The translations under genes were made by a program, and so were the position numbers. Source: an uncultured Collinsella sp. (GTDB lineage: Bacteria; Actinomycetota; Coriobacteriia; Coriobacteriales; Coriobacteriaceae). Taken from it: a DNA stretch of 8,704 nucleotides. Shown piece after piece: positions 1 through 8,704 of this stretch. Within the stretch, counting starts at the first letter, position 1. Each line of letters starts with the position of its first letter. The stretch lies in NCBI GenBank assembly GCA_900553345.1, contig USDE01000047.1, forward strand, positions 1-8,704. The letters are read 5' to 3'. The notes under the pieces were generated by a model. It did no database searches and had not been told where the DNA came from. It saw nothing but the letters and a program-made list of their open reading frames with translations.

Positions 1-160
1 GACACTCTTACACCACGTCTGCGCGCGCGACCTTAAAGGGAGTTAGATAAATCGATTTTGAGCCCATTTTCGCTCAGAGCAGGCCGAAAAATATGGCACT
101 TCTTTTGCAACAGTACTCATATTTGGCATTTTTTGACCACGGGGGCCAAAACCATGCCCC
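1..160. other. Intergenic, no gene recognised
   Basis: No coding region is supported here. All three plus-strand frames entering from the left edge stop within the first 50 bases, so at most a few terminal residues of an off-window gene could be present. The stretch from about 86 to 140 is AT-rich and holds two loosely similar segments, ATATGGCACTTC at 91-102 and ATATTTGGCATT at 119-130, each followed by a T-rich run. A short hairpin (GGGGC/GCCCC on the minus strand) lies near 143-160 but has no T-tract on either strand, so I do not call it a terminator. Confidence 0.5.
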
Positions 161-197
161 AAAACACAAAAGGAGGGGCCTCGTAAGGCCCCTCCTT
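161..197 (-). terminator. Intrinsic terminator of the APC permease gene
   Basis: A perfect 11-bp stem, AAGGAGGGGCC (170-180) with GGCCCCTCCTT (187-197), closes a 6-nt loop. Read on the minus strand it is followed by T-rich sequence (TTTTGTGTTTT, ending at 161). No T-run follows it on the plus strand, so it works in the minus direction. It lies 47 bp past the permease stop codon, as expected for the end of the ebg-permease transcript. Confidence 0.85.
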
Positions 198-244
198 AGG
201 AAAGGGAATCGATTTATTCCACAGCCGTAGATTAATCCTAGCCG

Positions 245-1720
<1,476 letters not shown>

Positions 1721-1740
1721 TCATCTGTTAAATGTCATCT

Positions 1741-1775
1741 AAAACCGTCCGAGCTGCAAGTGCAAACACGGACGG
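1741..1775 (-). terminator. Terminator-like hairpin in the permease leader (possible attenuator)
   Basis: On the minus strand a perfect 7-bp stem, CCGTCCG with CGGACGG (arms 1769-1775 and 1745-1751), has a 17-nt loop and is followed at once by TTTT (1744-1741). It ends about 32 nt before the permease ATG. It could end most ebg transcripts before the permease, which would lower permease expression, or act as a regulated terminator. The long loop and the four-T tract make it weaker than the terminator at 161-197. Confidence 0.5.
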
Positions 1776-1784
1776 CGCACCTGC

Positions 1785-1828
1785 TAAGGGGAATGGGGAA
1801 AAGGGAGTCAACAAAGCCATCCCCCTTA
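1785..1828 (-). other. Large inverted repeat between ebgC and the permease
   Basis: TAAGGGGAATGG (1785-1796) can pair with CCATCCCCCTTA (1817-1828). This gives 11 of 12 base pairs with one A·C mismatch and a 20-nt loop. No T-run follows on either strand, so it is not an intrinsic terminator. With the hairpins at 1745-1775 and 1844-1857 it makes the gap between ebgC and the permease almost wholly structured. It could stabilise the upstream ebgAC mRNA or form part of a leader switch; no known riboswitch was recognised. Confidence 0.5.
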
Positions 1829-1840
1829 ACGGCGCGAAGC

Positions 1841-1857
1841 AAACGTCCAGGCGGACG
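1841..1857 (-). terminator. Weak terminator-like hairpin after ebgC
   Basis: Just past the ebgC stop on the minus strand lies a 5-bp stem, CGTCC/GGACG (arms 1853-1857 and 1844-1848), with a 4-nt loop and then TTT (1843-1841). The stem and T-tract are short, so it would terminate poorly alone. It may serve as a 3' end or mRNA stabiliser for ebgAC. Confidence 0.35.
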
Positions 1858-1861
1858 AATA

Positions 1862-2317
1862 CTACTTGTTGGGGAAGGAATAACCTTCGACTGTCACGTG
1901 CAGTACCACGACGCGGGGATCCGCGGCATCGGCCACGACACGGTAGGCCTCGTCAATTTCGACGACGGCAACGCCGCCGGTGGGAATCGTCACGGTCTCC
2001 CCCGTACCCTCAAAGCGCTCGCGATCATCGATATCGCTGTAGGCGCGCGTACAGGTAAGATCGGCCTTGGAAGCCACCTCAACGGTCAGATTGCCGTCGA
2101 GCGGGGCGAGCACGGCATGGTAGCGACGGTGACCGACCAGATCGGCAGTAGCCGCCTCGTGGGCGTTCACCCACCAATACACCAGCGAGTCGCCGATAGA
2201 GTACGCCACATCGTGCTGCAGTTCAGAAACGCCGTCGAGTGCCTGACCGGTACGCATCCACTTCTTGACGGACTTCATCTGGGCGTCGAAATCGGCACGC
2301 GAGTTAAAGATATGCAT
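1862..2317 (-). CDS. ebgC: Beta-galactosidase small subunit, YhcH/YjgK/YiaL family
   Basis: A 151-residue cytoplasmic protein, near the 149 residues of E. coli EbgC. EbgC binds the large subunit EbgA and is needed for full activity of the evolved beta-galactosidase. Family features are clear: an N-terminal helical part with KKW at 18-20, VAYSIGDSL at 37-45 (E. coli EbgC has VAHSIGDSL), GHRRYH at 62-67, DDRERFEGTGETV near 97-109, and an EAYR motif at 123-126 before the C-terminal strand ending FPNK. The fold is a cupin-like beta sandwich, and the His/Glu residues of the GHRRYH and EAYR motifs probably line its pocket (inference). The ATG lies 3 nt after the ebgA stop, and its AAGGAGG (2326-2332) is inside the last codons of ebgA, so translation is probably coupled. 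Related proteins act as sugar anomerases or aldolase-like accessory enzymes. The direct ebgA partner makes the EbgC assignment strong. Confidence 0.92.
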   Translation of the reverse strand: MHIFNSRADFDAQMKSVKKWMRTGQALDGVSELQHDVAYSIGDSLVYWWVNAHEAATADLVGHRRYHAVLAPLDGNLTVEVASKADLTCTRAYSDIDDRERFEGTGETVTIPTGGVAVVEIDEAYRVVADAADPRVVVLHVTVEGYSFPNK

Positions 2318-2320
2318 GAC

Positions 2321-5341
<3,021 letters not shown>

Positions 5342-5361
5342 TCATCATCGTAGTGATTCTT

Positions 5362-5377
5362 GTGCAACCGGTTGTCC
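5362..5377. promoter_or_regulatory. Operator O1 for the divergent LacI-type regulator
   Basis: The sequence GTGCAACCGGTTGTCC has the perfect 10-bp palindrome CAACCGGTTG (5365-5374) with a central CpG, the classic layout of a LacI/PurR-type operator. It covers the predicted ebgA transcription start (near 5373), so a bound repressor would block initiation. The same 17-mer, TGTGCAACCGGTTGTCC, occurs at O2. Confidence 0.88.
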
Positions 5378-5379
5378 TT

Positions 5380-5409
5380 ATCTTACGGGCGATGTAAAAA
5401 ACTGTGCAA
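5380..5409 (-). promoter_or_regulatory. Predicted ebgA promoter
   Basis: On the minus strand a -10-like TAAGAT (5380-5385) lies 17 bp downstream of a weak -35-like TGCACA (5403-5408; read one base earlier as TTGCAC with an 18-bp spacer). Each hexamer matches the consensus at about 4 of 6 positions or fewer. The predicted start near 5373 gives a 5' leader of about 44 nt. Its position fits control by O1 and O2, which adds support beyond the weak hexamers. Confidence 0.55.
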
Positions 5410-5419
5410 CCGGTTGTCC
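5404..5419. promoter_or_regulatory. Operator O2 for the divergent LacI-type regulator
   Basis: A second copy of GTGCAACCGGTTGTCC, identical to O1, with palindrome CAACCGGTTG at 5407-5416. Its centre is 42 bp from that of O1, close to four helical turns, so both sites face the same side of the DNA. It overlaps the predicted ebgA -35. Confidence 0.88.
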
Positions 5420-5448
5420 GCTGAACGGTCGATTTGGCAGGGTTAACG

Positions 5449-5464
5449 GTGCAACCGGTTGTAC
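5449..5464. promoter_or_regulatory. Operator O3 for the divergent LacI-type regulator
   Basis: A third copy, GTGCAACCGGTTGTAC, shares the first 14 bases with O1 and O2 and has the palindrome CAACCGGTTG at 5452-5461. Its centre is 45 bp from that of O2. It overlaps a further 8-bp palindrome, TTGTACAA (5459-5466). It lies upstream of the predicted promoter, where an auxiliary looping operator would be placed. Confidence 0.85.
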
Positions 5465-5588
5465 AATCGCAACACTTATGTCACCCTGAATATCGAAACT
5501 CAGCACAAGACATCGTTCTTAAGCTCGTAGGCAACCTCCACGCCCGCTGATATCTCACCCACACGAGACGTATTCGATTTCGGCTTGG
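5465..5588. other. Intergenic spacer within the ebgA-regulator control region
   Basis: This is the part of the 376-bp region between ebgA and the regulator gene not occupied by operators or candidate promoters. I see no gene, terminator or RNA here. Isolated half-operator hexamers occur (GCAACC at 5531-5536 and GGTTGC at 5587-5592), but neither is part of a palindrome. Confidence 0.5.
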
Positions 5589-5644
5589 TTGCAAAACGAC
5601 ACCGGTCACCGGATATCATGAACGCTGTTCAGGCGCACTATAGT
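5589..5644 (+). promoter_or_regulatory. Candidate promoter region of the LacI-type regulator gene
   Basis: Two -10-like hexamers face the regulator gene: TATCAT (5614-5619), 19 bp after TTGCAA (5589-5594), and TATAGT (5639-5644), with no good -35 at 16-18 bp. Each matches TATAAT at 5 of 6 positions. I cannot choose between them. An ACCGGT core (5601-5606), the centre of the operator palindrome, lies between the candidate -35 and -10, so weak autoregulation is possible but not shown. Confidence 0.35.
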
Positions 5645-5705
5645 AAGCTGTATCCGCACTAGCCCGTATCAGTGACAACATCGACCGCATTTTCCAGGAG
5701 ACGCC

Positions 5706-6722
5706 ATGACACAACCAGTTCGCACCGCACCTACGCTTGCCGAGGTTGCCGCAGCTGCCGGCGTGTCGCGCTCCACGGCATCGCGCGCCCTCAACGATTC
5801 GCCCCGCATTAGCGAGGAAACCAAAAAGCGCGTCCGCGCGGCGGCCAAGGAAGTCAATTTTGTCCCCAACGCTCGTGGCCGAGCGCTCGCTGTCGGGCGC
5901 ACGGAAATCATCGCCGTGCTCGTGACCGAGCCTCTGAGTGAACTCTTCAGCGACCCCACCTATAGCGAGTTTTTGAGCGGCATTACCGAGGAACTGTCGG
6001 AGTCGTCCTATCTGCCCGTTATCTTGCAGGCGTCTTCTACGCATGAGCGCAACCGCGCACGCGAGCACTTTGAGCGCCGCTCGTTCGACGCCGTGATCGA
6101 CGTCTCTCCCTACAAAGGCAGCGAGCTGCTCGAGGTGCTGCGCGAGCTGGGCGTACCCACCGTGTTGTGCGGCCAGCTCGAGGGCCACCCCTATCGCGAT
6201 GTGTTCTCGACGGTCTACTCTGACGACGAAGAGGGCGGACATTTTGCGGCACTCGCCATGAAGGATCGCGGGCGCAAAGATATCGTCGCCGTGTTGGGAC
6301 CGCAAGACAACCCCGCTGTTGTCGACCGCCTGCGCGGCTACCGCGCCGTCTTGGGCGAAGACCTCCCAGACGCAAACGTTATCTATACCGGATGGAACAG
6401 CGGAGACGGCTATCAGGCCATGCACCAGATCCTCGCGCGCGAGATTGCTTTCGATGGCGTGCTCTGCGGATCGGACCGTATCGCGGCTGGCGTCATCACC
6501 GCACTCAACGAGGCAGGCCTATCCGTTCCTGCGGACGTTTCTGTCGTCGGCTTCGACGATCACGAGATTGCGGCGCGCTGCGTCCCCGCGCTCACGACCG
6601 TCCGCCAGCCCCTGCGCGAAGAAGGACACATGGCCGCCAACATTGCGCTCGACATGATCAAGGGTGCCGAGCCCACCACCACCGTCATGCACATGCAGCT
6701 CGTTCAGAGAGACTCGCTATAA
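5706..6722 (+). CDS. LacI-family transcriptional regulator, likely repressor of ebgAC
   Basis: A 338-residue LacI/GalR-family regulator of usual length. Residues 9-30 form the helix-turn-helix (TLAEVAAAAGVSRSTASRAL). The recognition helix begins at Ser21, with Arg22, Ser23 and Arg27 at the places of Tyr17, Gln18 and Arg22 of LacI. The hinge helix NARGRALA (55-62) has the Leu that in this family wedges into a central CpG, which fits the CpG at the centre of the three operators upstream of ebgA. From residue ~66 onward is the periplasmic-binding-protein-like sugar-sensing domain. Familiar stretches are FDGVLCGSDRIAAGV, SVVGFDDHEIA and LTTVRQPL, and the end is VQRDSL. The ATG at 5706 has AGGAG (5696-5700) 5 nt upstream. 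It is divergent from ebgA, the typical place for a local regulator. In role it corresponds to E. coli EbgR, but I do not claim orthology because it lacks EbgR's distinctive sequence and orientation. The inducer is probably a galactoside (inference). Confidence 0.92.
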   Translation: MTQPVRTAPTLAEVAAAAGVSRSTASRALNDSPRISEETKKRVRAAAKEVNFVPNARGRALAVGRTEIIAVLVTEPLSELFSDPTYSEFLSGITEELSESSYLPVILQASSTHERNRAREHFERRSFDAVIDVSPYKGSELLEVLRELGVPTVLCGQLEGHPYRDVFSTVYSDDEEGGHFAALAMKDRGRKDIVAVLGPQDNPAVVDRLRGYRAVLGEDLPDANVIYTGWNSGDGYQAMHQILAREIAFDGVLCGSDRIAAGVITALNEAGLSVPADVSVVGFDDHEIAARCVPALTTVRQPLREEGHMAANIALDMIKGAEPTTTVMHMQLVQRDSL

Positions 6723-6728
6723 GAAACT

Positions 6729-6772
6729 GGGGCAGGCTTTCCGCCAAACAGTTGTTGCGGAAAGCCTGTCCC
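6729..6772. repeat. Long palindrome, unit 1 of a 62-bp-period array
   Basis: A 16-bp stem, GGGGCAGGCTTTCCGC (6729-6744) with GCGGAAAGCCTGTCCC (6757-6772), has a 12-nt loop and one G·U pair. It begins 6 nt after the regulator stop codon. It is followed by GTTTG, so it could also form the 3' end of the regulator mRNA, although the T-tract is too short for a good intrinsic terminator. Confidence 0.85.
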
Positions 6773-6789
6773 GTTTGAGCGCTCATTCT

Positions 6790-6833
6790 GGGGCACAGTT
6801 TCCGTTAGACAGCTCGACCGGAAAGCGCGTCCC
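6790..6833. repeat. Imperfect palindrome, unit 2 of the array
   Basis: GGGGCACAGTTTCCG (6790-6804) faces CGGAAAGCGCGTCCC (6819-6833). Twelve of 15 positions can pair, including one G·U, with three mismatches in the middle. The left arm resembles that of unit 3 and the right arm that of unit 1, so this looks like a mosaic unit. It starts 61 bp after unit 1. Confidence 0.75.
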
Positions 6834-6851
6834 GTTATTTGGCTGGATTCT

Positions 6852-6895
6852 GGGTCGCAGTTTCCAAAAGGACCCTGTTTGGGAAACTGCGACCC
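6852..6895. repeat. Long palindrome, unit 3 of the array
   Basis: A perfect 14-bp stem, GGGTCGCAGTTTCC (6852-6865) with GGAAACTGCGACCC (6882-6895), has a 16-nt loop and is followed by GTTTT. It starts 62 bp after unit 2. Five stem positions differ from unit 1, and pairing is kept at every one. Confidence 0.85.
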
Positions 6896-6911
6896 GTTTT
6901 GGACGCAAATT

Positions 6912-6938
6912 CTGGGACGCAGTTTCCGCGACGCCCAG
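6912..6938. repeat. Partial unit 4 of the array
   Basis: CTGGGACGCAGTTTCC (6912-6927) repeats the left arm of unit 3 with a single change and starts 62 bp after it. The usual right arm (GGAAACTGC...) is missing. A short alternative stem, CTGGG with CCCAG (6934-6938), remains. The array appears truncated here. Confidence 0.65.
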
Positions 6939-6968
6939 TCAACCTATGCCCTCGCAACGCCCGCGCAT

Positions 6969-7003
6969 AAAAAACGAGGGAAGACGCGCGTCCTTCCCTC
7001 GTT
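6969..7003 (-). terminator. Intrinsic terminator of aspS
   Basis: A perfect 11-bp stem, AACGAGGGAAG (6973-6983) with CTTCCCTCGTT (6993-7003), has a 9-nt loop and is followed on the minus strand by a run of six T (6974-6969, partly inside the stem). It begins 24 nt past the aspS stop. The plus strand has no T-run after the stem, so it ends aspS transcription rather than that of the convergent regulator gene. Confidence 0.9.
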
Positions 7004-7027
7004 GCAAGCAATATGTAAGTCGCTCGC

Positions 7028-8704
7028 CTACATCAGGCGCAGGCTGACGTCCTTGAGCTGGGCGCCGGAAACGGCACTCGGGGCGCCCGACATGAGGTCG
7101 GAGCCGCTGGCCGTCTTGGGGAACGCCATGACGTCGCGGATGGAATCGGAGCCGGTGAGCAGCATGCACACGCGGTCCAGACCCAGAGCGAAACCGCCCA
7201 TCGGGGGTGCACCAAACTTGAGGGCCTCCATGAGGAAGCCAAACTGAGACTCGGCACGCTCCTCGGTAAAGCCCAGGAGCTTGAGCATGGACATCTGCAT
7301 CTCGGCGTTGTGGATACGCATACCGCCGCCGCCGGCCTCAAAGCCGTCCATGACAAAGTCGTAGGTGCAAGAACCGGCTGCCAACGGGTCGGCCTCAATC
7401 TTGGCGATGTCGGTCTCGGTCGGCAGGGTAAAGGGCTGGTGCTCGGCAGCATAGGCCTTGCGATCCTCGTCCCAATGGAACAGCGGGAAGTTGACGACCC
7501 ACAGGAAGTCGTGACCCTCGCGCTTGATCTCAAGCGCATTGGCCATGTGCGAACGCATGCCGCCCAGAATCTCGTCGGAGAGCAGGCGCGGGCCGGCGGC
7601 GAACATCACAAGGTCGCCGGGCTCGACGTCCATGCGCTCGCGCAGAGCGGCCATCTCCTCGTCCGAGAAGAACTTGACGATGGGGCTGTTGATGGAGCCG
7701 TCCTCGCGGAAGGCGATCCAGGCCAGGCCCTTGGCGCCAAACGTGGAAGCCACCCCGGCGAGCTTATCGATCTTGGCACGTGCCCAGGCACCGGCGCCCT
7801 TGGCGTTGATGGCCTTGACGACAGAGCCCTCCTCATTTGCGGCGGTCGCGAAGACCTTGAACTTGGAGTTGGCAAAGATGTCGGTCAGGTCGACCAGGTG
7901 CATGCCATAGCGGGTATCGGGCTTGTCGGAGCCATAGGTGTCCATGGCCTCCCAGTAGTCCATGCGACGCAGCGGCGTGGGCATCTCGACACCCATGCGG
8001 CCGAAGGCATCGGCAAGAACCTCTTCGAGCGCGCTCATGACATCGTTCTGGTCCACGAAGGACATCTCGATATCGACCTGGGTGAACTCGGGCTGACGGT
8101 CGGCACGCAGGTCCTCGTCGCGGAAGCACTTGGCAACCTGGTAGTAGCGCTCGACGCCACCGACCATGAGCAGCTGCTTCAGAAGCTGCGGGGACTGCGG
8201 CAGAGCGTAGAAGTTGCCCGGCTGGATGCGGCTGGGGACGATGAAGTCGCGGGCGCCCTCGGGCGTAGACTTGAACAGGGAGGGCGTCTCGACCTCCATG
8301 AACTCACGGTTGTGCAGCGCCTCGCGAATGGCAAAGGTAAAGTCGGAGCGCAGCTTGAGGTTTGCCATCATCTCGGGACGACGGAGGTCCAGATAGCGAT
8401 AGCGCAGACGGGTGTCCTCGCTGGTCTCGATGCCGTCCTCGATCTGGAACGGCGGGGTGACGGAAGTGTTGAGCACCTCGGCGTGGTCGGTCAGGACCTC
8501 GATCTCGCCGGTCGCGAGCTTGGCGTTGGTGGTCTCCTCGCCACGGGAGCGCACGACGCCGTGGATCTTGATAGGCCACTCGGGACGCATGGTCTCGGCA
8601 ATCTTAAAGGCGTCGCCGTCGGAGTGCTCGGGGTCGAAGGTGAGCTGCGTGATGCCCTCGCGGTCGCGAAGGTCGCAGAAAATAAGGCCGCCGTGATCGC
8701 GGCG
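7028..8704 (-). CDS. aspS: Aspartyl-tRNA synthetase, bacterial type (5' end outside the window)
   Basis: A class II aminoacyl-tRNA synthetase that charges tRNA-Asp with aspartate. The frame is open to the right edge, giving 558 C-terminal residues. The first visible codon aligns with Arg27 of E. coli AspRS, so about 26 residues are missing. The Met at 8588-8590 is internal because RRDHGGLIF and IFCDLRDREG of the anticodon-binding OB fold lie upstream of it. Motif 1 (RYRYLDLRRP) is at fragment residues ~101-110, motif 2 (FRDEDLRADRQPEFTQVDIE) at ~194-213, the bacterial GAD insertion domain at ~240-450, and motif 3 (GLDR) at ~508-511. All class II core motifs are intact. His4 of the fragment stands where discriminating enzymes such as E. 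coli have Leu30, and a Glu lies at the position of E. coli Lys81. His at the first position is a mark of non-discriminating enzymes that also charge tRNA-Asn. The stop is TAG at 7028-7030, followed by an intrinsic terminator. Confidence 0.97.
   Translation of the reverse strand, partial: RRDHGGLIFCDLRDREGITQLTFDPEHSDGDAFKIAETMRPEWPIKIHGVVRSRGEETTNAKLATGEIEVLTDHAEVLNTSVTPPFQIEDGIETSEDTRLRYRYLDLRRPEMMANLKLRSDFTFAIREALHNREFMEVETPSLFKSTPEGARDFIVPSRIQPGNFYALPQSPQLLKQLLMVGGVERYYQVAKCFRDEDLRADRQPEFTQVDIEMSFVDQNDVMSALEEVLADAFGRMGVEMPTPLRRMDYWEAMDTYGSDKPDTRYGMHLVDLTDIFANSKFKVFATAANEEGSVVKAINAKGAGAWARAKIDKLAGVASTFGAKGLAWIAFREDGSINSPIVKFFSDEEMAALRERMDVEPGDLVMFAAGPRLLSDEILGGMRSHMANALEIKREGHDFLWVVNFPLFHWDEDRKAYAAEHQPFTLPTETDIAKIEADPLAAGSCTYDFVMDGFEAGGGGMRIHNAEMQMSMLKLLGFTEERAESQFGFLMEALKFGAPPMGGFALGLDRVCMLLTGSDSIRDVMAFPKTASGSDLMSGAPSAVSGAQLKDVSLRLM

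Noticed and set aside
1760..1771. Possible fourth operator before the permease (GTGCAA followed by ACACGG)
   Set aside because: Only one half-site hexamer matches. There is no palindromic CAACCGGTTG core, and the bases belong to the loop and arm of the 1745-1775 hairpin.
5616..6425. 269-codon minus-strand frame opposite the regulator gene
   Set aside because: It is an antisense shadow of the LacI-family gene, with no recognisable domain. The plus-strand product is a clear LacI-type protein with a good ribosome site.
6729..6938. CRISPR array
   Set aside because: The 62-bp regularity suggested it, but the units are long divergent palindromes with conserved spacers. A CRISPR array would have identical repeats and unique spacers, and no cas gene is present.
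6664..7247. Plus-strand open frames crossing the hairpin array and the end of aspS
   Set aside because: They overlap the regulator end, the palindromes, the aspS terminator and antisense aspS. They have low-complexity composition and no ribosome site or family resemblance.
8588..8590. Start of aspS at the ATG here
   Set aside because: The frame stays open to the window edge and encodes conserved AspRS OB-fold sequence upstream of this Met, so it is internal.

Overview
The window looks like chromosomal DNA of a high-GC, host-associated bacterium. The gene style, the G/C-rich third positions and the AspRS type fit an actinomycete of the Coriobacteriia, for example Collinsella. This placement is inference from general appearance; no taxonomic marker was compared.

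Layout. Positions 1-244 are intergenic and carry an intrinsic terminator (161-197, minus strand). Three minus-strand genes form an ebg-type locus: ebgA (2321-5329, GH2 beta-galactosidase), then 3 nt later ebgC (1862-2317, YhcH/YjgK/YiaL-family small subunit), then after a 153-nt hairpin-rich gap an APC-superfamily amino-acid-type permease (245-1708). A 376-bp control region (5330-5705) separates ebgA from a divergent LacI-family regulator gene (5706-6722, plus strand). Three near-identical palindromic operators centred on CAACCGGTTG lie just upstream of ebgA, at 42- and 45-bp spacing. The first covers the predicted transcription start and the second overlaps the predicted -35. Positions 6723-7027 hold an array of three long hairpins plus a partial fourth at a 61-62-bp period, followed by the aspS terminator. 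aspS (aspartyl-tRNA synthetase, minus strand) fills 7028-8704 and runs off the right edge, lacking about 26 N-terminal residues.

How the genes work together. EbgA and EbgC should form a cytoplasmic beta-galactosidase. The divergent LacI-type protein is the obvious candidate to repress ebgA through the triple operator and to respond to a sugar. No recognisable sugar transporter is present. The membrane protein of the cluster is instead of the amino-acid/polyamine (APC) type. From memory, the order ebgA-ebgC-APC permease resembles E. coli ebgA-ebgC-ygjI, so the pairing may be old and may say something about the natural substrate. aspS is a housekeeping gene convergent with the regulator and separated from it by the hairpin array and a terminator.

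No tRNA, rRNA, CRISPR array, insertion sequence or phage gene was recognised. The most interesting non-coding signals are the phased triple operator, the 62-bp-period hairpin array with base-pair-preserving changes between units, and the structured gap between ebgC and the permease.
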